This document shows, piece by piece, positions 1 to 11,180 of a DNA stretch of 64,000 nucleotides. The stretch comes from Cercospora beticola. Lineage: Eukaryota; Ascomycota; Dothideomycetes; Mycosphaerellales; Mycosphaerellaceae. The notes below the pieces were generated by a model. The model saw nothing but the letters and a program-made list of their open reading frames with translations. It did no database searches and was not told where the DNA came from. Location: the NCBI RefSeq assembly GCF_033473495.1, contig NC_088936.1:4154001-4218000 (forward strand), in the 5' to 3' direction. Numbering within the stretch: the stretch's first letter is position 1; the number at the start of each line of letters is the position of its first letter. A program made the translations under genes and the position numbers.

Positions 1-1
1 G

Positions 2-1305
2 GCCCGACGGAGGTTACTGGAGAACGACACGCGCATCATGAAATCGGAATTCCAGCGTCTTTCACACGAGAAGCAGAGCATGCTGGACAAGATCAAAGAC
101 AACGTCGACAAGATTGACAACAACCGGCAACTACCTTATCTCGTGGGCAACGTAGTTGAGATTCTGGATCTGGACGTGGAAGCGGAAGCGAAGGAAGAAG
201 GCGCCAACATCGATCTTGATGCTACTCGTGTCGGCAAATCGGCAGTCATTAAGACATCCACACGACAGACCATCTTCCTTCCGCTGATAGGATTGGTCGA
301 CCACGAGAAGCTGAAGCCGGGTGATCTTATTGGTGTTAACAAGGACTCATATCTGATTCTCGATACGCTTCCCGCTGAGTACGACAGTAGAGTCAAGGCC
401 ATGGAGGTCGATGAGAAGCCGACGGAGAAGTACACGGATGTCGGTGGTCTTGATAAGCAGATCGAAGAGTTGGTCGAGGCTGTGGTGTGGCCGATGAAGG
501 AGGCGGAGCGCTTCAAGAAGATCGGCATCAAAGCACCGAAGGGTACGCTCATTCCGCGGCTTTTGATAACTTTTGGCTAACATGTTGACAGGCGCGTTAA
601 TGTACGGTCCTCCCGGAACTGGCAAGACACTTCTTGCTCGTGCTTGCGCCGCTCAAACCGAAGCCACCTTCCTCAAACTCGCCGGCCCGCAACTGGTGCA
701 AATGTTCATCGGAGATGGCGCGAAGCTCGTACGCGATTGCTTCGCTCTTGCGAAAGAGAAGGCACCCTCAATCATCTTCATCGATGAGTTGGATGCCGTG
801 GGAACGAAGCGTTTCGACAGCGAGAAGAGTGGTGACAGAGAAGTGCAGAGAACTATGTTGGAGCTGCTGAACCAGCTGGATGGTTTCGCATCAGACGATC
901 GCATCAAGGTGTTGGCTGCGACCAACAGAGTTGATGTGCTGGATCCTGCGCTGCTGAGATCCGGTCGTCTGGACAGAAAGATCGAGTTTCCCCTGCCGAA
1001 CGAGGAGGCACGAGCACAAATTCTGCGCATCCACAGCCGAAAGATGACAGTAGACGAGGGTGTGAACTGGCCTGAGCTGTCACGAAGCACGGATGAGTTT
1101 GGAGGTGCTATGCTGAAGGCTGTTTGTGTGGAGGCTGGCATGATTGCACTGCGCAGTGGGCACAGCAAGATCTCACACGAGCACTACGTGGATGCGATCG
1201 CGGAAGTGCAGGCGAAGAAGAAGGTATGTTTTCACTTCGTTTTCTACAGCGCAAGAGAAAGTTTGCTAACGATACTTACAGGACACTGTCAACTTCTATG
1301 CTTAA
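2..1305 (+). CDS. RPT5: 26S proteasome regulatory ATPase Rpt5 (5' end outside window)
   Basis: AAA+ ATPase of the 19S base that unfolds substrates and opens the 20S gate. Exons read 2-542, 592-1223 and 1282-1305, with introns 543-591 and 1224-1281, giving about 398 visible residues. The reading frame is open to the window edge and matches the family there ([15 protein letters not shown]), so the ATG at 38 is internal and the true start lies upstream. The OB-like region is followed by the Walker A GPPGTGKT, Walker [10 protein letters not shown] and the second region of homology [20 protein letters not shown]. The tiny last exon encodes DTVNFYA, supplying the C-terminal HbYX motif that docks into the 20S alpha ring. 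A reading without that exon would lose the motif. Assignment to Rpt5 rather than another Rpt rests on the near-identical segment around [20 protein letters not shown] and the FYA tail. Confidence 0.96.
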
Positions 1306-1838
1306 GCGTGGCATTACATGGCGTGGCGCCCAGGAGCGCATCGGTAGATCATGTATACTACTTGACACGAATCACAACCAAATTCATGTACGATCGAAGT
1401 CTACGTTCTGCATCTATAACTTCATCTGTCTTCGCGCCTCGCCGATCGTTGAACCGAAGCAAACATGGGATTCGTTAAGCAGCACGTGTGCGCGCTTACG
1501 TTGTCGCGTTCTCACTAGGTTATGCTTGCATTGCTTGAAGAGCATTGTTTCCTGCCATTGCAATTTTCGAGCCTATGCAGGCCTAGTGCTAAATCTGGCC
1601 GGCTTCGTTAGATCTTCCAGTGGCAACTTTGAGAACACCAAAGAGCAATCACTGCAGTTGATCATGAAAGCCCAATTTTGAGAGTTACAGGAGGTGACGA
1701 CAATGCTTCGCCTTGATTCTACCATACAACGCTTTCTTGGACCCCAGCTTGCTTCTGCTGTGCGTGTGTCGTTCATGTTTCGGACATGGTTATTAGTTAT
1801 TGTTGCTACACAAATTTTACCATGCAAGTACCATTCCC
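1306..1838. other. Intergenic, tail-to-tail
   Basis: This is the 3' flank of Rpt5 and of the convergent coiled-coil gene. Short frames here lack domain resemblance and splice support. I see nothing else. Confidence 0.6.
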
Positions 1839-2872
1839 TCACACATCAGGGTGATCTTCCTTGTACTTGGGATCTTGGTAGTGTCTGCCATAGTCAGCTG
1901 GATCCGACACATCGCAGGCTCATATAAGGAAGCATCGACTTACGGATATCGAGGTTCTGCAGGCTTCTTCCATTTCACCTTCTCTCGAATAGCGGCAAGA
2001 CATTCGTCCACGAATTTGCCCCGGATCGAAATATTCTCGATCACCCAGACCGTGAAGCGATTCGCAAGTACCAAATCCTGCTTAGTCTTCTTCAAGTCGG
2101 TGTCCAAGCTTTCTAACTTTGCCTCGACTCGATCGGCAAGATTCCAGTATATGGACGAGACTTCCTTCTTGAGCAAGGCTGAAGTTTTTTCGATTGCGCG
2201 TCGTCTCTCGTGAGAAGCGATTTGAGCTTCTTCAGTTTCACGCTTGATTGCAAGTATTGCCTCCTGGGAAGCGGTTTGAGCTTCCCCAGTTTCACGCTTG
2301 ATCTTGTCGAAGGCTTCCTGCATCTCGCGAATCTCTTGGTTGTTATTTGCTGCCTGGGTGTCACATTTCTTCTTGATCTTAGCCCCAAGTGATGCGAGGG
2401 CTTCGCGGAGGTCCTTGTTCTCTTTCTCCAAGATTATCTGGCGGTTCTCCATACGCTCTGTCTTGATGCTGATGTCGCGCATCTTGCTTTCCATTTCTTG
2501 AGCGACAAGACTGCGCATGGTCTCTTTCGTCTTCGTGTTCATGGTGACGGCAGCCTTCGAATTTGCCTTGATTTCCTTGTCGAGGAGTTCCGGAGCGCGA
2601 CCTTGCTGCGTCAAAGTTGTGTTGAGGTCCTCAATGGCGCGCTTCAGTGCGAAGACTTCTTCTAGGGCGAGGTGTCTGTTGTCGTTGCTGGACTTGTGTC
2701 CGTGAACCCACCAGTCACCAAACCCACCGCCACCCAAGCGGTCAATGACAACGGACTGAAGTTTATCGAGCTTCTGTAGACTGAGGCCGTCAATTACAAG
2801 ACGGTGATCTTTTGCTGGTGTGGAGTTGGGGATGTTATCTTTCACTGCGGTGCCATCACCAGCCGAAGACAT
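1839..2872 (-). CDS. Hypothetical coiled-coil protein
   Basis: Not recognised as a named family. The ATG at 2872 is chosen because the open frame above it begins only with GTG and has no other ATG. Exon 1 is 2872-1944. A consensus donor GTAAGT (1943-1938) overlaps the first stop, and a CTGAC...CAG acceptor leads to exon 2 at 1884-1839, which adds HYQDPKYKEDHPDV and a stop. The spliced product is about 324 aa. The first roughly 100 residues are polar. The rest is rich in Lys, Glu and Gln with heptad-like helices, including two near-duplicate stretches around IKRETGEAQTASQEAI and IKRETEEAQIASHERR, as expected of an elongated coiled coil. No signal peptide or membrane segment is visible. Function is unknown. 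The downstream gene starts well away, so no shared control is evident. Confidence 0.7.
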
Positions 2873-3183
2873 CGCGCCGACATGTGATGTACGTGAGGTG
2901 GTAGAGCTGAGCACAAGTTTGGGAAGACTTTGTTTGTTCTGGTGCCTTCCGCGCGATACTAACCGAAGATTGCGCGCTGCAGCGCAAGTGAAGGCAAGCC
3001 AACGCTCCACACCTTGGCTTCAGCATTTTCGCGCGCCGCTTAAGGTGGCGACCGGATGGGAAACCAATTGAAATTAAGCAAATCAATCATGATATGCGAT
3101 GCAATCAACTACCGTACACAGTCACTTCGTGAATTCCTACAGCCCAATTTGCAGCTTGACCTAAAGTCGACTCGTCAGTACCT

Positions 3184-5052
3184 TCACTTGGTTCCGATAA
3201 AAACGAACAGATCAAGCTTACCATTGACATTATTCACCACACTCTCGACATTAATTCGAATGTACCTGAACTGCTGCGTCGAGGTTGGGAAAGCTGCGCT
3301 GAAACCAACATCAACGGCGTTCGTCTGATCTGCCAGGAGCTCAAAAGTCCGTCCATCATTGCTGCCAGTGACGTTGTATTTGTAGAAGGTCTCAGAGCCT
3401 TGCACCAGCTTAGTCGAGAGATCAACTTGAGAGATTGTGTGGGCTTTCTGCAGATCGATCTGGTACCAAAATGGGACGCCGCTGGGCACAAAGACATTCG
3501 CGGGATTGTTCTGGGTGCCATCATTGGCGGAGGCGATATTGGCATTACCCGCGCTGCTGGAGCTTGGCTTGCCATCGGAGAGGATGCGACCAGTCTGCAC
3601 ACCATAGATGCCATGGCCTTTGGTGGCGACATCGTCACTGTATTGGACTGTGCGGTAGTAGTGGTAGGAGATAAAGCCTCCAGAGCCCTGTTGAGAGGAG
3701 TGCTCAGCATTGAGTCACATAGTGTCATGAAAGCTACACATACCTCAGAGACGGGGAGCATAAGTTGGCGAGTCTGTCCACCTTTAGTGGGCCAGTTCGA
3801 GCTCCATCTATTGCTATTCATCGCAAGCTGCCCACTCGACAGTTGGCTGACACCACCACTCTGAGAGCCAAACGTGGCCGTATTGCCGACGTTCACGGGT
3901 GAGCTCCAGGGTCCCGCCATGTTTGAGGCTGATATGTACCTGGCCAAGGTCAGTCAAAAGCTCTTACGTAGAAAGCATGGAATGCACATACTGTGGTTGC
4001 GATGGAAGCCAGCCGGCAGCACGGGAGGTGAAAAGATAGTAGACCCCGTTGTTTTTGGCCACAGCAGGGGCTTCCCGATGTCCGCCCTTGTTCACTTGGA
4101 CCAGAAACTTGTCCACAGCTGTCCAGTTCGAAGTGAGCGAGTATATGTTGTTGTTCGTATTGGTATCGGTGCTGGTGACAATCCACGCTGAGTTGCCATC
4201 GTTGAAGAAATTTAAGTCTCGGGAGTCATGTCCCAGTGGTCGGTACGCGCCATCAAATGTGAAAGCTTCCGCTGTAGGATCCTTATGCGCGACTGCGATC
4301 CAGCCGAGACTATAGTCTTGTGACTTTTCGTAGTGTGCATACATCTGTAGAAGGGCAAGGCGTGTCAGTCAAAGTAGTTTCAGCTACCGGCCTTACATAC
4401 CACAAATTGGTTCGTGGACGGGTGCTTGAGGAATGTAATGGCTTCCAATTTGCAACCTGTACGGTGTCAGCCAACGCTTGCAATATGGTCCAGAACACCC
4501 ACTGTAGTTAGCTGGAGCACAGAGTGTAACACCAGTAAGGACGGTCTTGTCGCCTGTGAAGTCATATCCGTTTCTCGACGTCTGCTCAACGAAGCGATTG
4601 AAACTTCCGTTCGAGTATGTTTGATAGTTGTATCGATAGTAGACACCGTTCGCTTCAAGCTTCGACTTGAGCCTCGTGGGGGATGGCTGCGTGTTGTCAT
4701 GTGTGCTGTAGGTGTCTTGAGCAGTGTATGGTGCGAGCGTGGCAACACTGCTTTGGTCGACTTGGCTGTTTCCACTGAGTGCCGTTATTCGGAAAGAGTG
4801 CGTAGATCCCGCGTTCAAGTCATAGACATCATGCGTGGTCCCTGGAACAGTCGCAACTGTCTGATATCCTCCAGTGCCCTGCTGTTGCTCAACTCGATAG
4901 GTGGAAGCACCATTGACCGCAGCCCAGGCGAGTTTTGCGTTGTTCACATCAGATCCTCCCTGGAGGGCAAAGAGCTGACCTGCAATACCAAACTCTGCCA
5001 CAGTAAGGCGGAACAGTGCTGGAAGCAACGTCCAAAGCTTGAGCTGAGTCAT
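3184..5052 (-). CDS. Secreted GH43-like beta-propeller enzyme with FN3 and F5/8C domains
   Basis: Five exons: 5052-4503, 4456-4401, 4344-3992, 3939-3744 and 3687-3184. All introns are GT-AG and phases close, giving about 552 aa. Order of parts: hydrophobic N-terminus consistent with secretion; a fibronectin-III-like module (about 35-110); a five-bladed propeller core; a discoidin (F5/8 type C) module at the end. Core motifs KLEAITFLKHPSTNQFVMYAHYE, split here by an intron, and HREAPAVAKNNGVYYLFTS followed by a GPW segment resemble GH43 subfamily 24 exo-beta-1,3-galactanases; the Glu of REAPA is the likely general acid by family analogy. The probable role is extracellular trimming of arabinogalactan side chains, with the C-terminal module binding carbohydrate. 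Subfamily and substrate are inferred. An alternative donor at 3970 region would insert about 9 residues in frame before YISASN. Confidence 0.8.
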
Positions 5053-6326
5053 GGCTGTGAGACAAGCTGATGAGCGCAGAGCTGTGGTGGGAGGAATCTC
5101 TGCCTTTTGCTCTGGACGACACTCAGCAGTCTCGTGTCGTGAATTCGAGCCCGATGTTGATCATACCATCTACGACATTTTGTGTTTGACGTTTACTAAA
5201 ATTAGTGCCGTTTTCACTGCGTACGATAGCACACGACCATCCCGGTGCAGGGTTAGCCCTTTTTGCTATGCTCTCACCACGTTTCAGGGAGTTGGAAGGG
5301 GAAATCGAATTAAAAGCATGGGAAGAGTTGTTTTTCCGAAGCTGCTCTGAGACCAGAAATCAGCACTAGAGCGTACTAGCATGCGATGAAAAGCAAAGTG
5401 GAGCCTCTTCCTGGCTGCATTCCAGGCTCATGATGTTCTGGATACGAGGACGGATCGGCCGACATGCATGTGCATGATCTTCCACCTATCCGCTTCATAG
5501 CATAACGATTGCACAGTGTGAAAGGGGTGTGGCTGAGGTCTGACATTTATGCAGGAAGCTCGAAAACAAGGACTTGTGATTGTAGAAGAGTTGGAAGACA
5601 CGGGTTGTGGCCGTGGACGTGTTTGAGGCGACGGAAGCCGCGGCAGGAAGTGGAAGCCTGAGGCAGCAAGTTCGACCACTTCTCCACTTCTCTTCTCTTC
5701 TCCTTTTCCTTCTCCTCATTCTCTTTCCTGCACCAGCTCCACGTACCTTCTTTATGTCCGCCTCGCAAAACCGCAGGACACTGCATCAAGTAGAAATGGC
5801 AACTGTCAGGTATCTTGACCGTGCCTGCAGACGCCTTAGGTACATCGACGCCACTGAAGCCGCAATGAACAATACAAGATAGGCGACACGAACTGGAAAC
5901 GACGAAGTCGAAACTGGAGTGCAAACAGAGCGGGAATGTCAATTCCAGCCGTTCAAGATGCCTGAAAGTCAAAGATCCGTATGTTCGATTTGTTCCATCC
6001 TATCTCCTAGCCGAAATCTGCCATGTGCCGCACTCGACACCAACACATACGATCAGCGAGAGGCTTTGCTATGCGCATCAGATTCACTGGCGATGCAGCA
6101 GACGAGAATCCTGCGAGTAGGTGATGCTATCAAAAAGCTTGTTGATCTGGATCAGCATGTCTTTGTCCCTCTCCACATTAGAACTAAACCCAGCTTCCAT
6201 TGTAACAGTCTGTGAACATACTCTTTGTTCCCTTGACCGGATTCGCTCGAGGACTGCTAACATGATTTCTAGCTCCAGCACAGTAATAGCACTCTCCACC
6301 TGTACATACCTGTCGCTAGCTAAACC
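5053..6326. other. Intergenic between divergent genes, with CT-rich tract
   Basis: This holds the upstream region of the GH43-like gene on one side and of the WHPDRF gene on the other. A strong pyrimidine tract at about 5680-5750 is typical of fungal core promoters. It immediately precedes a 42-codon frame at 5754-5882 (+), which might be a short gene or an upstream ORF; I see no domain in it. Nothing else is supported. Confidence 0.5.
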
Positions 6327-7325
6327 ATGGCAGCACCACACTTATTCAACGAAATCCGCGCCGCGCAGGCCACCGTCGCTATGCTAACCGAGGAACTTCT
6401 AATCCATAACCGCGCCTACACCACTGCCGACGAGCAAGTCCAAGAAGCAGAGCAAGAGCTCCGATATGTTCAAAGAACGCACGGCTACAATGTGCAAGGA
6501 TCTCCAGAACTGTCAAATTGCATCGATAGATTGAATCTCTGTCGCCAGCACCTAGAAGCCGTCCAAGAGCATTTGTTGCACTTATGGCGTGAACTTGAGC
6601 GGACCGTGAACGCAAAAGCGATGCTCTGGGCAGAAGTGGAAGAAGTTCAGGGAAGGATAAAGTATCCTTCGAACAAAATTCCCTTTATGCAAGAGAAAGT
6701 TGTTCTCCAGGCGGAAGAACATCCGGAGCAGGAAGCATATTGGAGGAAACATATGTTTGGCAAGACGAGGCCACAACAAGATCGCAGCGAGTCAGAAGAG
6801 GAGAATTCGCGTCGAAGGGTAGACGAAAGGGCGCGACGAGACGCGGAGGAGGAGAGATTGCGTCGAGAAGAAGCGGAAGAAAAGAGACGAAACAATGCGC
6901 GAAACCAGCAACCAAGTCCGCGAAGGCAACAATTTCCACCGCAACCACAGCAGCCTAGGCTGGCCCCTCTCGTCGTCAACCCAATTGCATTACGCCAGTG
7001 GCAACTATACGTCACACAGAGCTTCTCGAACTACGCCCTCATCAACGGGTTTCCGGACCCATGCTCTGGACCACTGCCCGTTGTCACACCTTGCGCAAGA
7101 CCGCAATGCAACCAAGAAGAAAGAACATTAATTGCATGTTCGTGTCAACTACGCAAAGCTTTCGAGGCAGCGGGGGTGAATTTGAAGAAGGAATTGCATC
7201 GATGGCACCCCGATCGATTCCACGTCTGCGCTGAGCCGAAGCGACCTTTGTATATTTTGATGGCGACCGAAGTCTTCCGGGTTCTGAATGAGATGAGAGA
7301 AGAGGCGCTGAGGAGAGGACTTTGA
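6327..7325 (+). CDS. Coiled-coil protein with C-terminal J-like WHPDRF motif
   Basis: Single exon, 332 aa, starting in the good context AAACCATGG. Residues 1-120 are helical, with regular Leu/Glu spacing. A charged Arg/Glu-rich segment follows (about 145-200), then a Gln/Pro-rich linker (about 200-215). The last 110 residues form a compact region with several Cys (CARPQC, ACSC) and end in a helix-HPD-helix pattern: KAFEAAGVNLKKELHRWHPDRF followed by a helical stretch with AlaThrGluValPheArgValLeuAsn. A tryptophan before HisProAspArgPhe is seen in degenerate J-like regions such as that of NFKBIL1, and HPD is the Hsp70-contact motif of true J domains. Whether this is a working J domain is inference. 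Function is unknown. No signal peptide or membrane segment is seen. Confidence 0.75.
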   Translation: MAAPHLFNEIRAAQATVAMLTEELLIHNRAYTTADEQVQEAEQELRYVQRTHGYNVQGSPELSNCIDRLNLCRQHLEAVQEHLLHLWRELERTVNAKAMLWAEVEEVQGRIKYPSNKIPFMQEKVVLQAEEHPEQEAYWRKHMFGKTRPQQDRSESEEENSRRRVDERARRDAEEERLRREEAEEKRRNNARNQQPSPRRQQFPPQPQQPRLAPLVVNPIALRQWQLYVTQSFSNYALINGFPDPCSGPLPVVTPCARPQCNQEERTLIACSCQLRKAFEAAGVNLKKELHRWHPDRFHVCAEPKRPLYILMATEVFRVLNEMREEALRRGL

Positions 7326-7568
7326 TGAGGTTGCGTTCAAGACGCTCTGTTCTCTTTCGTATGTACATTAATTGATTGTAAACATTCTATTGCTTTTGTG
7401 GCCCTTAGTCTACATCCATGAGTAGCTTTTATCAAGTCCCAAGGAGGTTGCTTTTGTTGTGCAGTCGGGAAATTCCTGACATTGAGCACGCCGCTCGCAT
7501 CACCTTGCCAAATCGCGAGCTGAACGTCCGATATACAACAGGTGGAGGTTTGACTGAGCTTTTCACAT

Positions 7569-8850
7569 TCAAAAGATCTCCTCATCGTCCCAAGCTTTTG
7601 ATACCGGCCGCACCGTCGAAGAGGGCCTCTTATCCTTGTTGAGTGTCGAAGGACATTTCCGCAATTCCAGATTTTGGCCGGTGTCCGTATTTCCAGCCTT
7701 TTCGATGCCATAGGTACTCTCTCGCAGTGTTCTATCGCAGCTGGAGCTCGCGAATGTATTATGAGGGTTGGGGCCAAGACTACCGAGACGCTCGCCAGAT
7801 CTTGTTTGATAATAGCTATCACCAAACGACAGCGACGGAAAGATTCGTGAGACTAAGCCCTTCAGCGTGGGCAGACACTGCGGTCCATGGGTCAGTGGTG
7901 TTCAGGACAGAAAGCGGAAAGATTGCCTACCGAGCAGATGATGCCACCGTAAAGCTCCATGCTGGACCAGATAGCAGCAGACGGATTGTCCCAAGATACG
8001 TCTTTCGACTGCGAGATGTTGTACAGCGAGGGCAAGCGCAAAATTGAAATTACGCAAGTCATCCCGCCCAACGCAAATACGACCATCAAGATCATCTTCT
8101 GTCGTCGAGGAAATTGCAAAGCATTCAGAGGTGCAATTGGCAAGAGGGTCGTGCAGATATCTGTGAAGATCGATCCGCCAGCCATTGAATACCTGTTTAA
8201 CGTGAGTAGGCTGTTCTTGGATTTTTGCAGAACGCACTCACCATACTGCCATTCGATTCATGCAATTGGCAGTTTGCGGCGGCCCCCAGAAATCGCTGAT
8301 AGGATGGCACAAGAAAATGGACGCAAAAAAGCCCCAGATGGTCCAGACGACATTCATGGCGAGAACAAGCAACGCGGCGATGCGCCACTTTCTCATCGTG
8401 AAGAAGCGGAGGTATTGTAGCAGAATGGATGTCTTGATGACGCCCAAACCCAATGCATATGTCCAAGTGGAGGCCCAGAACCACTTCAACGAGTGCACCA
8501 TATCGTCGGGTGTCAAAGTGTCGAAGTGTCGACCCATTCCATAGTGTACTGGAAGTACATGTCAGCTTCTGGAGCTGCGTTGGCAAGGTGTTGTTGAATA
8601 ACCTGCTTGACCATACAGACGGCCAGAAAAATGGCGAGAAGCTGTTGCAATTAGAGGAAAGGCCACTGCATGAGGTGATACATTCACTCACTAGTGCAAA
8701 AGCCGCGAGGTGATCGTCCAGCCCAAGACTTCTGGTGATTGTGGCTCGTGTATATAACCGAGCAAATGTTAGTAGTGCAGCAAGAACATTAAATGTCACA
8801 CACGACGCCACAACGGCAGCGCCAGATGCGTGGCCGCTTCCTGCCACCAT
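7569..8850 (-). CDS. SAT4/rhodopsin-domain integral membrane protein
   Basis: Five exons: 8850-8692, 8641-8617, 8548-8242, 8192-7931 and 7877-7569, encoding about 353 aa. The 25-nt second exon is needed to join LDDHLAAFAL to HYGMGRHFDTLTPDDM; each junction has GT-AG ends and a CTGAC-like branch point in most introns. The protein fits the fungal seven-helix SAT4 family: ARLYTR and LGLDDH near the start, GMGRH, a KTSILLQYLRFF helix, YSMAGGSIFTDICTTLLP, the FPRRQK loop, SILRLPSLY and CLPTLKGL before a hydrophilic cytoplasmic tail of about 90 residues. These proteins sit in the plasma or internal membranes. Their ligands are mostly unknown, so no function is claimed beyond membership. The tail is rich in Ser, Thr and Pro and ends DDEEIF. 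Confidence 0.85.
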
Positions 8851-10451
8851 GGCTGGAGAGAAGGTGAAAAAATATGGTCTTCATTGCAACGGGCTGCAGA
8901 GGTGCAACAAATATGTGTTGTTCTCGGCCGTTGGTTGTTATTGAACTTTTGCGCATAAAGTTCCGAATTTGAGCTAGGTCTCTGCTCTCTCCTTCAAATC
9001 CCGGGAGTAGCTCATTCGGATTGACTTCGATCCCCAGACCGCGACGATCTACATGGGAGTGACAGGCTGTCTTTGCTAGCAATGACAACACAGTTCGGGT
9101 GCACTTCACCTGCATGGCAGGCGGAACAGCAATGTGGAGAACCGTTCGTGAGCGTTTTTGCCGCCCGAGGTCAATGGACTTGCATATGGTGGCGCAGCTC
9201 ATCAAGGGCGGGCCAAGTCACTAAAGCCTCTTCCATCGTCAGCCATATGGTATAGCGATATAAGCAACTCGTTAGCTTTGTAATATGAGCACCATGTGTC
9301 TGCCATGCGAGAGACAGCATGTTTGGCTGCGTCACGCTCGGCGACCACCTATTTCGCAGTCGGCTCCAGATTTGTGGTGCATGTCATTCAGACAACTCCT
9401 CGGGGAGCATCAGCTTTCGATTCGTTGAAGAAAGGATGTTGACGAAGCCATCCTGGTCAGGGCTGGGCGGAAAGAACGCTTGCTCTAGGGCAGCTCTGTA
9501 CCAATGAACCTTATTCCTAGCAAGAGCTATGCAGTATCATCACGAAGAGATCGTACAGAACACCTCCATATGATCACTTCTGCGCATCAGATGTTCCAAT
9601 GACCCGAAAGATCGTGCTTCCATGAAATAGTCATGCTGTCCAATAGTTGCGGCGATCGCAAACCCAGGAGATTGGTTGATGACTGATTGACGACTTCACT
9701 TCGGAGTTGTTCCCGATTCACGCAAATGTTTGAGCCATATGGGGCCGTCGGACCAACTGACCCTTTTCAGATTCCTAATCATCGCAAAGCTTGAGTTGGA
9801 AGCAAACACCAATTCGGTATTGCCCACAGCAGAGAACGGCTTGGCAATAGGGCTGAAAATCGATGCTGGATGAAGGTTCCTTGTCGAGCGTCGAGCGGGG
9901 TGCGTCAGTAAGGCCTCAGAGAACTGCTGTATCTGGGAAGAGAATATGCATTTGGAAAACAATAAAATGTTTTGATGTCTTGACGGTGGAGAGACGAGGC
10001 AGCTGTCAGAACCAGAAGTCGTAGGGGTTGGCATGGCGCTAGCACCGGTATAGGACTAGCCTGTCAATGCCTTCCTCCTTCGTCCACCTCACGTTGTGCA
10101 ATGCAGTATGGACTCAGACGCATGGGCTGTGATCTGATCTATTGCTGGATACTAATGAAGCCCGTCAATCATCTTGCGCAGCTTGTATGTCTGCTGAGAA
10201 CGCAAGTTCTCTTCGGCAATAACATTTCACTTCGGTATCAACGATAGAGCTACGTCACTAGCAACAGAGCTTCAACCTCAGCTGTTCATCATTGAGCCAG
10301 AAACGTAGGCGCAACCTTCACACCCCAACTCGCAGCTTTTCTCGACTTCCTTCTCACCGTTCCATCACTCATTGTCACTCTGCAATCCATCCAATCGCCG
10401 CCAAAAAGTTCTCTACCGCACCAAAGCGATCTCATCCCAAAGAAAACCAAC
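8851..10451. other. Long intergenic region between divergent genes
   Basis: About 1.6 kb separating the membrane protein from the HAD enzyme. A 112-codon frame at 9696-10034 (-) starts with ATG but shows no domain, bias or splice support. The last 130 bases before 10452 are C/T-rich and A-rich, like a fungal promoter and leader. No repeat or transposon remnant is visible. Confidence 0.5.
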
Positions 10452-11180
10452 ATGCCCAAATCCGCTTGCTTCGACGTCCTCGGAACCTGCTTCGACTTCC
10501 AACCCGCCATAGAAGAAATCTCCCTCCGTCTCAAATCCAAATCTCTCCCCTCTTCCACAGTCATCGACGCCAAATCCCTCTTCTTCGGCTGGTTCTTCGC
10601 CGCCCAACGGGACTTCACCTATGCCTCATTGTGCGGGAACTACACGCCCATCGCCCAAGTCCTAAAATTAACATTCAAACGTGCTTGCGCAGTGGTTGAC
10701 ATCCCATTATCCTCCATCACCGACGAAGATGTCGAAGCTGTCATGGCGAAAGTGCGAGAATTAGATGCAAGGCCGGGATTGAAGAAATGTTACGATGGGT
10801 TGAGAGATGCGGGGTGGGATGTGTATGGTGTGACGAATGGAGGGAAAGAAGCGAGTTTGAAGTATTATGAACTTGCGGGAATAGAGTTGGATAAAGATCA
10901 TTTGTTGAGTTGTGATGAGATTCAAGTGGCGAAGCCGGATGAGAGGGTTTATGCTAATGCGCACCGCTGGTTGACCAGTAGAGGTTTGGGCACGGAAGGT
11001 GATGGAGAAAGGTGGTTTGTTGCAGCGCATGCGTGGGATTTGCTTGCGGCGAGGAAGGCGGGTTTCAAGACTGCGTATTTGCATTTCGAGGAGCATGATC
11101 CTGTGACGGGTGTGTTTGGGGAATTCGACTTGTATGCGGACAATATGGAGGAATTGCTGGAGAAGATGAAGGCTTTGTAG
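10452..11180 (+). CDS. HAD-family hydrolase, 2-haloacid dehalogenase-like
   Basis: Single exon, 242 aa, the usual length for type II haloacid dehalogenase-like proteins. Motif I is FDVLGTCFD with the nucleophile Asp8 and Asp15 in place of the common second Asp. Motif II is VTNG (Thr128-Asn129), motif III is Lys161 in VAKPDERVY, and motif IV lies in VAAHAWDLLAARKAGF. All catalytic positions expected for a HAD hydrolase are present. The HAHAWD-type motif IV is the form seen in L-2-haloacid dehalogenases, where water attacks an Asp-ester intermediate. Many fungal members have unknown substrates, so true dehalogenase activity is not claimed. No targeting signal is seen, so it is probably cytosolic. 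The ATG follows a CA-rich leader. Confidence 0.88.
   Translation: MPKSACFDVLGTCFDFQPAIEEISLRLKSKSLPSSTVIDAKSLFFGWFFAAQRDFTYASLCGNYTPIAQVLKLTFKRACAVVDIPLSSITDEDVEAVMAKVRELDARPGLKKCYDGLRDAGWDVYGVTNGGKEASLKYYELAGIELDKDHLLSCDEIQVAKPDERVYANAHRWLTSRGLGTEGDGERWFVAAHAWDLLAARKAGFKTAYLHFEEHDPVTGVFGEFDLYADNMEELLEKMKAL

Noticed and set aside
5547..5972. 141-codon minus-strand frame
   Set aside because: The CT tract of the promoter creates its charged Glu/Lys run; there is no family resemblance.
9696..10034. 112-codon minus-strand frame in the 1.6-kb gap
   Set aside because: No domain, no bias and no splice signals beyond chance; likely a random open frame.
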